NCBI GenBank assembly: GCA_020160935.1
Contig: JAIUPL010000027.1
Location: 1-64,000 of the forward strand
Direction of reading: 5' to 3'
DNA length: 64,000 bases
Source: Bacteroidota bacterium
Lineage (GTDB): Bacteria > Bacteroidota > Bacteroidia > Chitinophagales > Saprospiraceae
Position 1 is the first letter of the stretch. Each line of letters opens with the position of its first letter. This document shows, piece by piece, positions 10,662 through 18,388 of this stretch. A program made the translations under genes and the position numbers. Under the pieces are notes generated by a model. It saw nothing but the letters and a program-made list of their open reading frames with translations. It searched no databases and was not told where the DNA came from.

Positions 10662-12395
10662 ATGCTTCGCATCAAAACCAAACTCTCGCTCGGCCTCGGC
10701 TTCCTTTTTGCCGTCATCGTGCTGCTCACTGCGGCGGGCCTGTACTCGCTCAACCGTTTATCGGGCGATGCGCAGGCGGTATTGCAGGACAATTACCTGA
10801 GCCTCGAACTGACGGAGCGCATGCACCGGATGCTCGATAACTACGTTGCAGACCTTGCGGAAGGATCGCCTGCGGGTGCTGCCAGGGACGGCTTTATTAC
10901 GGAATTTGAAAAAAGCCTGACCCGCCAGGAGCGCAATGTAACGGAGCCGGGCGAACTGGAAGCCACGCAGGATTTGCGCAGCCAGTTCGATGTGCTGAAA
11001 AAAGATTCCTCGCTGGTGGCCAGCCGATTTTCCGACATCCGGCAGTCGTTGCATCGGGTGAATGAACTTAATATGAACGCGATTGTCCGCAAAAACGAGG
11101 CAGCGCGCCAGACCGCCGAACAGGCCAATGTGCTACTGGGGATTATTGCAGTGCTGTCGTTTCTCATTTCTTTTGTGTTCATTGTCAATTTCCCGGGTTA
11201 TATCGCCGATCCCATTCGGCAGTTGACGGAAAGTATCCGGCAGATTGCCGACCGCAATTACAGCGAGCGGCTGTTTTTCAAATCCCGGGATGAGTTCGGC
11301 GAACTCGCGGCGGCGTTCAACGATATGGCTTCGCGGCTCGATGCATATGAACACAGCAGCCTGGCGGAACTCCTGTTTGAAAAAAAACGTATGGAAACCC
11401 TGCTCGACAATATGAGCGATGCGGTGCTGGTGCTGGATGAGAAAAATCGGGTGCTGTTTGCCAATCCGATAGCGTGCCAGTTGTTGTCGGTGAAAAAAAG
11501 CGATCTGACGGGCCGGTACGCACCCGATGCCGCCCTGCACAACGACCTGTTGCGCAGCCTGTTACAGACCGACAGCAGCCATACTTTCAAGATTTATCAC
11601 AACGACAAGGAGAGTTTTTTCCAGAAAGAAACATTTGTGGTGCGCGTCGAACGACCCAATATGTCGGCCGACGCTGGTGTGGTGATTTTGCTGAAAAACG
11701 TAACTTCCTTCAAGGAACTCGACCAGGCCAAAACGAATTTCATCGCCACCATTTCACACGAACTAAAAACGCCCATTTCTGGCATCAAAATGTCGCTCAG
11801 CCTGCTGGAAGACAAACGCGTGGGCGCACTCAATGAAGAACAGCAAAAACTGCTGGCGCATATCCGCAGCGACAGCCAGCGCCTGCTCGGCATCACGACC
11901 GAACTGCTCGATCTGGCGCAGGTAGAAACGGGCAATATTCGGCTGAATATCAGCCCTTCCGACCCCTATGCGCTGCTGCAATACGCCCTAGAAGCCGTGC
12001 AGGTGGAGGCCGAACAAAAGCAACTCCTGCTCGAAACACAGGTGGAGGAAAACCTGCCGCAGGTTCGCACCGACCCGGATAAAATCACCTGGGTTATGAT
12101 CAACCTGCTTACCAACGCCATTCATTATTCGCCGGAAAAAAGTCGCATTTTGATCGAAATGCGCAAGGAACAGGAGTATTTACTGGTATCTGTCCGCGAT
12201 TTCGGGAAAGGTATCGAAGAGCGTTTCCGCAGCCGCGTGTTCGATCGCTATTTTCAGGTGCCCGGCAGCCCGCAATCCGGTACCGGACTCGGGCTGGCGA
12301 TCTGCAAGGAATTTGTGGAGGCGCAGGGTGGCCAAGTCGGGTTGGAAAGCGAGGTAGGGAAAGGAAGCCGGTTTTATTTTGAAATACCCTTTTAA
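10662..12395 (+). CDS. HAMP-PAS sensor histidine kinase
   Basis: Membrane histidine kinase of 577 aa. It has TM1 (about 8-28), a periplasmic helical region, TM2 (about 150-172), HAMP (about 175-225), PAS (about 245-345), HisKA with the phosphorylated histidine in TISHELKTP (about 365), and a HATPase domain with N box NLLTNAIHYSP (about 480) and GTGLGLAICKEF (about 541). Following the KdpD-like sensor module, it is the likely output kinase of a split KdpD system that phosphorylates the NtrC-type regulator at 1614-2963; the pairing is inferred from location. The start directly follows a repeat element. Confidence 0.92.
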   Translation: MLRIKTKLSLGLGFLFAVIVLLTAAGLYSLNRLSGDAQAVLQDNYLSLELTERMHRMLDNYVADLAEGSPAGAARDGFITEFEKSLTRQERNVTEPGELEATQDLRSQFDVLKKDSSLVASRFSDIRQSLHRVNELNMNAIVRKNEAARQTAEQANVLLGIIAVLSFLISFVFIVNFPGYIADPIRQLTESIRQIADRNYSERLFFKSRDEFGELAAAFNDMASRLDAYEHSSLAELLFEKKRMETLLDNMSDAVLVLDEKNRVLFANPIACQLLSVKKSDLTGRYAPDAALHNDLLRSLLQTDSSHTFKIYHNDKESFFQKETFVVRVERPNMSADAGVVILLKNVTSFKELDQAKTNFIATISHELKTPISGIKMSLSLLEDKRVGALNEEQQKLLAHIRSDSQRLLGITTELLDLAQVETGNIRLNISPSDPYALLQYALEAVQVEAEQKQLLLETQVEENLPQVRTDPDKITWVMINLLTNAIHYSPEKSRILIEMRKEQEYLLVSVRDFGKGIEERFRSRVFDRYFQVPGSPQSGTGLGLAICKEFVEAQGGQVGLESEVGKGSRFYFEIPF

Positions 12396-12400
12396 AGTTA

Positions 12401-12576
12401 GAGGGTGAGAAATGTGAGAGAGTGAGAAGGTGAGAGAGTGAGAAGGTGAGAGAGTGAGAGTCCGTAGAGTGTACCACATTACTCATGGTAATTTTGATAA
12501 GAGCAATGTGGTACACTCTACGGACTCTCACCCTCTCACCCTCTCACTCTCTCACCTTCTCACTCTCTCACGCTCT
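12401..12576. repeat. Heptad-armed hairpin element, GTGAGAG family
   Basis: Arms of GTGAGAG/GTGAGAAG units are mirrored as CTCTCAC units. The centre has GTAGAGTGTACC pairing with GGTACACTCTAC and inner ACATT/AATGT, so the central stem resembles that of the GAGTCCT family. It lies between convergent genes and runs up to the stop codon at 12577. Confidence 0.92.
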
Positions 12577-13086
12577 CTAATGAGGTAGCCTCTCCCGCAC
12601 CGCACCATACACCCACGTACCGGCCAGCGCACTTGCAATCACGATCAGAATAGGCAGCACGCCCGTGCCCAGGATGGCAAACAGTGGGCCGGGGCAAGCG
12701 CCCGTCATGGCCCAGCCAAACCCGAACATCAGCCCGCCGATGACCTGTCCGCGGTTGAGTTTTTTTGCATGAAATTGAATGGGCTCGCCATGCATGGTTT
12801 TGACCTGGAATTTTTTGATCAGCCACACCGACAAAGCGCCGATCACGACACCCGTGGAAATAACACCGTACATGTGAAACGACTGAAAACGAAACATTTC
12901 CTGCATGCGAAACCAGGAAATGATCTCGGTTTTGACAAAAGCAATCCCGAAAACGACGCCTACCACAGCGTATTTAAAATTGTGGTACCAGGGGAGTTGT
13001 TCCTGCGATTCATTGATGCACATGGCATCCAGCGAACGGACTTCAAAATCTTCTTCGGGAAGGAGAAAGGAGGTTTGAGTGGACAT
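12577..13086 (-). CDS. YeeE/YedE family membrane protein (second half)
   Basis: Polytopic membrane protein of 169 aa of the YeeE/YedE (sulfur transport) family, which imports thiosulfate-like compounds in characterised members. Conserved glycine-rich stretches include GLMFGFGWAMTGACPGPLFA with the family's central cysteine. It lies 31 bp downstream of a second, related gene on the same strand; two such short proteins commonly form a pair equal to one long YeeE. The linked rhodanese supports a role in sulfur trafficking. A one-sided GTGAGAG repeat lies in the short spacer. Confidence 0.9.
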   Translation of the reverse strand: MSTQTSFLLPEEDFEVRSLDAMCINESQEQLPWYHNFKYAVVGVVFGIAFVKTEIISWFRMQEMFRFQSFHMYGVISTGVVIGALSVWLIKKFQVKTMHGEPIQFHAKKLNRGQVIGGLMFGFGWAMTGACPGPLFAILGTGVLPILIVIASALAGTWVYGAVRERLPH

Positions 13087-13090
13087 GGGT

Positions 13091-13121
13091 AGAGGTGAGA
13101 GGTGAGAGGTGAGAGGGTCAG
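13091..13121. repeat. One-sided GTGAGAG heptad array
   Basis: Four GAGGTGA/GGTGAGA units lie between the two YedE-type genes with no inverted partner nearby. It looks like a half element or a precursor of a two-armed hairpin. Confidence 0.7.
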
Positions 13122-13681
13122 AGGCGCAGGATGTAGGGCAGGATAAAATTGGCCATCAGGATGCCGCCTGCCATGAAGCAGATGGTTGCAACAAGCGAGG
13201 GCAATTGCAGAGAGGAAAGGCCCATGATGGAGTGGCCGCTGGTGCAGCCGCCGGCGTATCGGGTGCCGAAGCCTACAAGGAAACCACCTACGACAAGCAG
13301 CACGAAGCCGCGGAGGGTGAACAGACTGTCCCAGGAAAATATTTCAGGTGGCAACTGGCTGTCATAATTGCTGATGCCGTATGTCTGGAGTTCGGCAGCC
13401 AGTTCGGGCGCCACGCGCACCGGATTGGGGTCGGCCAGCAAAGTGGCCGCTATGGCAGCACCCAGCATGATGCCACCTGCAAAAAAGAGGTTCCAGGACT
13501 CTTTTCGCCAGTCGTATTTGAAAAAACGAATATTGGAAGGAAATACCGCTGCGCAGATATGCCGCAGGTTGCCGGAAATACCAAAATGCCGGTTGCCCAG
13601 TAGCAACAGGGCCGGAACAGTGAGTCCGATAATGATGCCCCCTGCCCACCAGGGCCAGGGCTGGCTAAGTGTTTGAATCAT
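13118..13681 (-). CDS. YeeE/YedE family membrane protein (first half)
   Basis: Membrane protein of 187 aa with several hydrophobic segments and the family signature [20 protein letters not shown] (about 131-150), whose cysteine is in the position implicated in substrate relay in YeeE proteins. It is the upstream partner of the YedE gene at 12577-13086. A rhodanese gene lies upstream on the same strand, separated by a hairpin element. Together these suggest uptake and handling of thiosulfate or sulfane sulfur. Confidence 0.92.
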   Translation of the reverse strand: MIQTLSQPWPWWAGGIIIGLTVPALLLLGNRHFGISGNLRHICAAVFPSNIRFFKYDWRKESWNLFFAGGIMLGAAIAATLLADPNPVRVAPELAAELQTYGISNYDSQLPPEIFSWDSLFTLRGFVLLVVGGFLVGFGTRYAGGCTSGHSIMGLSSLQLPSLVATICFMAGGILMANFILPYILRL

Positions 13682-13734
13682 GTGTTGTCAAATTGTGCGG
13701 CTGAACATACGCACAATTTGGCAGATTGTAATGG

Positions 13735-13870
13735 GTGTTTTAGTGTTTTGGTGTTTTTGTGTTTTTGAGGGGCTTCGCTTTCGGCTTTAAAAATCAATTT
13801 GGCCTATTTCATCCTACACCAAGAGCGAAGCACTTCAAAAACACAAAAACACAAAAACACTAAAACACTA
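13735..13870. repeat. Inverted repeat, GTGTTTT-unit arms with GCTTCGC core
   Basis: The left arm TTTTAGTGTTTTGGTG with TGTTTTT units is mirrored by AAAACACAAAAACAC units. The central stem is GGGGCTTCGCTTTC against AAGAGCGAAGCACTTC, imperfect. The partner family member is at 15334-15513. It lies between the rhodanese and YedE genes. Confidence 0.87.
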
Positions 13871-13877
13871 GAAAGCC

Positions 13878-14189
13878 CTACAGACTCGCTTCCAGGCTGT
13901 CCCAGGCGCCGCCGTTGTACACTTCGATGCCTGAATTGCGCAGGATACCTGCTGCAGCGCCGCTGCGGTTGCCACTGCGGCAAACGGTGATGATCGGGGT
14001 GTTTTTGCCTTTAAGGGTAGCGATTTTGGTGCCGATCTGATCGAGCGGAATATTTACGGAGCCCTTGATATGGCCCTGTTTGAACTCTCCCGGCGTACGA
14101 ACGTCTACAATCACGGCGCCTGCTTCTACCAGGGCTTTAAAATCGGCAGAAGGGCCGCTCGAAAAAATGCTTTTCAGAAAATCCATCAT
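13878..14189 (-). CDS. Rhodanese-like domain protein
   Basis: Single-domain rhodanese of about 103 aa that probably carries sulfane sulfur on its active-site cysteine. It shows the start of the fold (GAVIVDVRTPGEF), GHIKGSVNIPLDQI and the catalytic loop VCRSGNRSG containing the cysteine. I start it at the MMDFLKS methionines (14189), because the open frame upstream is not conserved-looking. It is the first gene of a minus-strand set with two YedE-type transporters, a recurring sulfur-handling association. Confidence 0.9.
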   Translation of the reverse strand: MMDFLKSIFSSGPSADFKALVEAGAVIVDVRTPGEFKQGHIKGSVNIPLDQIGTKIATLKGKNTPIITVCRSGNRSGAAAGILRNSGIEVYNGGAWDSLEASL

Positions 14190-14350
14190 GGTTCGGATAT
14201 GAAATGATAAAAAATGGTGAATGAAAGGATGCAAAAACAAGTCGATCTTCGCTGTTCAGGCATCGTACATGGTTATTGGGATGAATTCTGTAAGAATCTG
14301 CTACAAAGGTGCCATATTGGGCAGCATAAACTATGTAACAAACATCACAT

Positions 14351-14393
14351 AAGTACCAGGTCAATATTAGTTTAGACTTTGGACCTGGTACTT
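14351..14393. promoter_or_regulatory. 12-bp inverted repeat upstream of the DUF6624-like gene
   Basis: AAGTACCAGGTC (14351-14362) and GACCTGGTACTT (14382-14393) are perfect reverse complements 19 bp apart. The loop contains TTTAGACTTTG, close to a Bacteroidota -7 box. It ends 13 bp before the ATG at 14407. It may be an operator spanning the promoter or an RNA hairpin in the leader. Confidence 0.5.
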
Positions 14394-14406
14394 AAAGCAA
14401 AAGAGT

Positions 14407-15333
14407 ATGAAGAGGCTCCTTGTATTCATGTGTTTTTTAGGCGCGAATGTCCTTTTAAACGCCCAAACGGCTTTTTACAATGCCGGCATCCACACGGCCG
14501 ATTCCCTATTTCAAATTCCTGACTATCCCGCTGCTGCCCGGGCTTACCGAACGGCATTTGATGCCCTTGGTGGCAAGGCATACCCTGCCGACCGATTCAA
14601 AGCCGCTCGCGCCTGGAGCATGACAGGTAAAGCCGACTCTGCATTTTTTCACCTGGAACGGCTGTACCTAAAAACTGATTTTCTGGATGATGTGAACACC
14701 TGGGAACAAACACCCGAATTGTGGAATTTGAAAAACGATGTTCGCTGGACGCGGCTGCTCAATCAAATCGCGCTCAAAAACGAACGCAGTGCGGCCATTC
14801 GAACCAACCCGCTGAGTATCGAACTCGAACAGATTCATACCCTCGACCAATGGTATCGAATTCATATGGACAGCGTTATTTCCATACATGGGCGCAATTC
14901 TCCCGAATTCAGGGATTTTATCCGACGCAGTATCGAACAGGATTCACTCAATCAATTGCGTGTGAGCCAGATCATCGAAGCACACGGCTGGCTGGGTACC
15001 GATGTAGTAAGCCCGTTTGCCTCTCAGGCGTTGTTTCTGGTGGTGCAACATGCCGAACTGCCCATGCAGGAACGCTACGCACCCCTCCTGCGCCGGGCAG
15101 TGGCAGAAGGAAAAGCGGATGCCGGAAACCTGGCTTATCTGGAAGATCGTATCCTCATGCGTCAGGGTAAACCCCAGCGCTATGGCAGCCAGATTGTGGC
15201 AGATAAAACGACCGGCGCATGGATACTTTATCAGGTGGAAGACCCGGAAAATCTGGACAAACGCCGCGCTACTGTCGGGCTGGGGCCAATTGCAGCCTAC
15301 CTGGAGGCTACAGGGGCGGTATGGAGGAAATGA
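14407..15333 (+). CDS. Secreted DUF6624-like protein
   Basis: Protein of 308 aa with a signal peptide (MKRLLVFMCFLGANVLLNAQ). The N-terminal part resembles tetratricopeptide-like helices (YPAAARAYRTAFDALGG). The C-terminal part has features I associate with DUF6624: HGWLGTDVVSPFASQALFLV, LEDRILMRQGKPQRYGSQ and a final RRATVGLGPIAAYL. Function is unknown. The gene stands alone, with a 12-bp inverted repeat before it and a hairpin element directly after the stop codon. Confidence 0.75.
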   Translation: MKRLLVFMCFLGANVLLNAQTAFYNAGIHTADSLFQIPDYPAAARAYRTAFDALGGKAYPADRFKAARAWSMTGKADSAFFHLERLYLKTDFLDDVNTWEQTPELWNLKNDVRWTRLLNQIALKNERSAAIRTNPLSIELEQIHTLDQWYRIHMDSVISIHGRNSPEFRDFIRRSIEQDSLNQLRVSQIIEAHGWLGTDVVSPFASQALFLVVQHAELPMQERYAPLLRRAVAEGKADAGNLAYLEDRILMRQGKPQRYGSQIVADKTTGAWILYQVEDPENLDKRRATVGLGPIAAYLEATGAVWRK

Positions 15334-15513
15334 GTGTTTTTGTGTTTTGGTGTTTTTGTGTTTTAGTGTTTTGGTGGGCTTCGCTCTTGGTAATTATGGT
15401 TATGGTAAAGGAATTGCTCTGTAAACGCAATTAAAGGCATGAATTTGCCCCCTAATCCCGACGAGAGCGAAGCCCACCAAAACACAAAAACACCAAAACA
15501 CAAAAACACCCCC
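15334..15513. repeat. Inverted repeat, GTGTTTT-unit arms with GGGCTTCGCTC core
   Basis: Arms are GTGTTTTTGTGTTTTGG units and their mirror. The core stem GGTGGGCTTCGCTCT pairs with AGAGCGAAGCCCACC, with a central loop of about 75 nt. It starts at the base after one stop codon and ends at the base before the other, filling a convergent gap. Confidence 0.9.
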
Positions 15514-15514
15514 T

Positions 15515-16111
15515 CTACAGCAACCTGATCTTCCCCCTGCCCGTCCGCAGCACATCCTCCTGTTCCAGTTTTTTTAAGATACGCGTCACCACTTCGCGGG
15601 TGCTGCCGATTTCGTCGGCAATTTGCTGGTGGGTAATATCGATGACGCGGGAGCCGAAGATGTTGGCTTTTTCACGAAGCAGGTCGACAATGCGGTCGTC
15701 CGTTTTTTTAAATTGCACATTGCTGACCAGTTGCAGCAATTCCTCGAAGCGGTTTTGGTAGAGTTTGAAAATGTATTCAGCCCAGGCGGGATGTTCCTTT
15801 ACCAGGCGTGCGGCTTTTTCCGGACGGATAAAAATGATTTCCGTTTCCTCAATGGTAATCGCCTTGATTTTGCTGGACGTGCCCGTCAGAGCGCCCAGAA
15901 TGGCCATGACACAACTTTCGCCGGGTCGGATATAGTACAGCAGAAATTCGTTGCCGTTTTCGTCCTCGCCCACCACTTTGATGTGGCCGCGCAACACGAC
16001 AGGAATACTTTTTACATAGGCCTGAAAATTCAGTACCACCGAACCAGCCGGCAAAATTTTCACATCATTTTCGTCGGCCAGTTTTCGAAGCAGGCTGTGA
16101 TCTGTTTGCAT
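15515..16111 (-). CDS. Crp/Fnr family transcriptional regulator
   Basis: Regulator of about 198 aa. An N-terminal cyclic-nucleotide-binding fold (about 10-125, with LLYYIRPGESCVMAILGALTG) is followed by a Crp helix-turn-helix (ITHQQIADEIGSTREVVTRILKKLEQE, split near 150-175). I start at MQTDHSLL because the longer frame reads antisense into the neighbouring gene. It is divergent from the DUF2807 gene 100 bp away and could regulate it. No Fnr-type cysteine cluster is visible, so the signal is unknown. Confidence 0.88.
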   Translation of the reverse strand: MQTDHSLLRKLADENDVKILPAGSVVLNFQAYVKSIPVVLRGHIKVVGEDENGNEFLLYYIRPGESCVMAILGALTGTSSKIKAITIEETEIIFIRPEKAARLVKEHPAWAEYIFKLYQNRFEELLQLVSNVQFKKTDDRIVDLLREKANIFGSRVIDITHQQIADEIGSTREVVTRILKKLEQEDVLRTGRGKIRLL

Positions 16112-16211
16112 ACGGGCGAAGGTCGTAAAAAAAAATTCACCCGGCATCAGGGTAATAGATAATTGGCGTGTCTCAGGGAAACAATTAATCACAAAAACGA
16201 TCCAATAAGCA

Positions 16212-16931
16212 ATGACAACAAAAATGAATTTCCCGGCCCTGATGCTTGTAGCCATCACCGTGTTTTCGCTTACCTCCTGCGACGTGTTCGGCGTGCGCAG
16301 CAATGGCGAACTCGAAACCGAAATCCGCAATGTCGATAATTTCCACGCCCTGGAAGTCAATGTACCCGGCGATGTGGAAGTCCGCATCGGCGACGAATAC
16401 AAAGTGGAAGTAACCTGCGAAAACAGCGTTATCGCCTACCTCGAAACCATCGAAGACGATGGTGTGCTGAAAATCCATTTCAACCGCGATGTATTCGATG
16501 TAGACAACTTGAAAATCCGCGTGTGGGCGCCTTCCTGGGACGGTTTCGTCATCAATGGCAGCGCCGATGTGGATGTGCCCGATGCGATTCAGGGCGAACT
16601 GCTGAAACTCGGCGTTTCCGGCAGCGGCAATATCAAGGTTTTTAATGCCAATTTTCCGGACATCGACACGCGTGTCAGCGGTAGCGGCGATGTAAATCTA
16701 AGCGGCCATGCCGATCACCTGAAATGCACCGTTTCCGGCAGCGGCGACGTGGATGCCCTGAATTGTCCTGTAAAAACCGCCATTGTCACGGTTTCGGGCA
16801 GCGGTAATGTCCGTCTGAATGTTTCCGACAGCCTCAACGTGACCATCAGCGGTAGTGGCGATGTAGAATATGAAGGCAATCCCGAGGTGACGAAACAGGT
16901 GTCAGGTTCGGGGAATGTGCGGAAGATTTAA
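16212..16931 (+). CDS. DUF2807 (GIN-domain) lipoprotein
   Basis: Lipoprotein of 239 aa with lipobox LTSC (lipidated cysteine about 23). The mature part is a repetitive beta-structure with at least five SGSGxV motifs (VSGSGNIKV, VSGSGDVNL, VSGSGDVDA, VSGSGNVRL, ISGSGDVEY), typical of the DUF2807 putative auto-transporter adhesin head domain. It is probably surface or periplasmic; the function of this family is not established. It is divergent from the Crp/Fnr gene. A short hairpin element follows 14 bp after its stop. Confidence 0.88.
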   Translation: MTTKMNFPALMLVAITVFSLTSCDVFGVRSNGELETEIRNVDNFHALEVNVPGDVEVRIGDEYKVEVTCENSVIAYLETIEDDGVLKIHFNRDVFDVDNLKIRVWAPSWDGFVINGSADVDVPDAIQGELLKLGVSGSGNIKVFNANFPDIDTRVSGSGDVNLSGHADHLKCTVSGSGDVDALNCPVKTAIVTVSGSGNVRLNVSDSLNVTISGSGDVEYEGNPEVTKQVSGSGNVRKI

Positions 16932-16945
16932 ATTTGGGATGTAGT

Positions 16946-17009
16946 GTTCGGCTTCGCCTCACTTTTTTATCCGCCCAATCCTGGATAAAATAGTGAGGCG
17001 AAGCCGAAC
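16946..17009. repeat. Short hairpin, GTTCGGCTTCGCCTCACT arms
   Basis: An 18-bp perfect inverted repeat (16946-16963 and 16992-17009) has an inner TTTTATCC/GGATAAAA stem. The arm sequence is the same as the unit at 1241-1606, so this is a minimal member of that family. Convergent-gene position suggests a bidirectional terminator. Confidence 0.85.
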
Positions 17010-17017
17010 CTCCATTC

Positions 17018-17629
17018 CTATCCTTTTTCAAAAACAAAAAAATCAGAAACGCTCCGATCCCGATGCGGATTCTCCACGCGTTGTCGAAGCACCCAACCCT
17101 CCGGCACATCAGCACTGAAACGGCGCTGCCGGAAATGCGGGAACATTCCTTTTCCCTTTTCCTCTTCGTCGGAGGAAAAAATAATCACCCAGCGACTCGA
17201 CAATGCAAACAGGTGCTGCATGTAAAGTAAATAGAGCCGTTCCTCGGTGAGGTGAAAGATGACTTCCAGCGAAATAGCCAGATCTGCCTGAAACGATGCC
17301 GACACAAAACAATCCGGGTCGTACACTTCAAACTGTTTAGTACGATCTTCCGAAAACAGGGCTTCGCAACGCTCCACTGCGGAGGCTGCAATATCCAGTC
17401 CGATATATTTCGGGTATTCAGCCAGATTTAATTGCCTTCCATCTCCGCAGCCCAGTTCCATGACGGAATCAATGGAGTGTTCCTGCACAAATGTGTTCAA
17501 AAAATTTGCTTTGTATGCCGCCAATACCCCTCCCGAACCAGCGCCGGAATCGCCTCCATCACTATATCGCCGCTCCCAGTAGCGTCGGCTGCCAGGGTAA
17601 AAAAGGTGTTTTAGAAATGTGAGGAACAT
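17018..17629 (-). CDS. Class I SAM-dependent methyltransferase
   Basis: Protein of about 203 aa with motif I ELGCGDGRQL and the acidic residue after strand 2 (YIGLDIA), as in class I SAM methyltransferases. The substrate is not identifiable. I start at MFLTFLKHLF (17629). The open frame continues upstream, but those residues (MPLASLNFASC...) are translated repeat sequence. It ends close to the hairpin at 16946-17009. Confidence 0.85.
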   Translation of the reverse strand: MFLTFLKHLFYPGSRRYWERRYSDGGDSGAGSGGVLAAYKANFLNTFVQEHSIDSVMELGCGDGRQLNLAEYPKYIGLDIAASAVERCEALFSEDRTKQFEVYDPDCFVSASFQADLAISLEVIFHLTEERLYLLYMQHLFALSSRWVIIFSSDEEEKGKGMFPHFRQRRFSADVPEGWVLRQRVENPHRDRSVSDFFVFEKG

Positions 17630-17636
17630 GGGTTGG

Positions 17637-17677
17637 AAGAGGCAAGAGGCAAAATTTAAAGAGGCAAGGGGCAATAG
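17637..17677. repeat. One-sided GGCAAGR heptad array
   Basis: Units GAGGCAA, GAGGCAAAATTTAAA and GAGGCAAGGGGCAA occur in the same orientation as the left arm at 18095. They lie between the methyltransferase and the S23-type gene, so that gene is flanked by direct copies of the array. Confidence 0.75.
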
Positions 17678-17685
17678 ACAAAAAA

Positions 17686-18051
17686 TCAGTAGCGATCGGG
17701 GTGGGAGATCATGTGTGAAAGTAGTTTGCCTATTTCAGTACTTTGGTTCAGCAAATACTCGTATTCTGATTTCTGCAAATAATTACATCGGAAAGCGAAG
17801 TCGAGCCATACCTGGGTTTCAGAGTTTTCGGCATCTGCATCGGTAATTTTGGAAATGAAATGGGCTGGGTAAATTTTCTTTCTAAAGGCCTCCGCCAGAT
17901 TAGCGCAAACAGAACGGGATGATCGTCTAATCTGATCCGTCAGCGCATACTTTTCTTCTTGGGGAAACTCTTTCGTTTTTTCAAAAATAAACATTGCCAA
18001 TGCAAAACCTTTCACAAATGCAGAAGTGTTCTTAAAATTGGTTGAAGCCAT
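17686..18051 (-). CDS. Four-helix bundle protein (S23 / IVS family)
   Basis: Protein of about 121 aa resembling the 23S rRNA intervening-sequence (S23) four-helix bundle family. Signature-like parts are FEKTKEFPQEEKYALTDQIR, RRSSRSVCANLAEAF and KITDADAENSETQVWL. The biochemical role of the family is unclear; relatives sit in rRNA intervening sequences, and the Avd accessory protein of diversity-generating retroelements has the same fold. I start at MASTNFKN (18051), because the frame upstream is translated repeat. It is the only gene in the window flanked on both sides by GGCAAG arrays. Confidence 0.88.
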   Translation of the reverse strand: MASTNFKNTSAFVKGFALAMFIFEKTKEFPQEEKYALTDQIRRSSRSVCANLAEAFRKKIYPAHFISKITDADAENSETQVWLDFAFRCNYLQKSEYEYLLNQSTEIGKLLSHMISHPDRY

Positions 18052-18094
18052 GTTTTGTAAAATTTGATTAAAAATTATTGCAAAAATAATAAAA

Positions 18095-18388
18095 CAAGAG
18101 GCAAGGGGCAAGAGGCAAGGGGCAAGAGGCAAGGGGCAAAGAGCAAGAGGCAAGGGGCAAAGAGCAAGGGGCAAGAGGCAAAGGGCAAAAATTTACAACA
18201 GCATAAACATAAGCCGGCCTTTTACCTTCGCCCTTTGCCCCTTGCCCCTTGCCCCTTGCCCTTTGCTCTTTGCCCTTTGCCCTTTGCCCCTTGCCCTTTG
18301 CTCTTTGCCCTTTGCCCCTTGCCCTTTGCTCTTTGCCCTTTGCCCCTTGCCCTTTGCTCTTTGCCCCTTGCCTCCTGCCCTTTGCCCC
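18095..18388. repeat. Heptad-armed hairpin element, GGCAAGR family
   Basis: About 12 left units (GGCAAGA/GGCAAGG/GGCAAAG) face a longer right arm of about 25 TTGCCCY/TTGCTCT units around a centre of about 45 nt containing ATAAGCCGGCCTTTTACC. Arm lengths are unequal. The right arm ends at the stop codon of pbpC. Confidence 0.92.

Noticed and set aside
17686-18051. Diversity-generating retroelement based on the Avd-like fold
   Set aside because: No reverse transcriptase, template repeat or variable repeat is present in the window.
18095-18388. CRISPR-like array
   Set aside because: Units are 7 nt, contiguous and degenerate, without unique spacers, and no cas genes are present.
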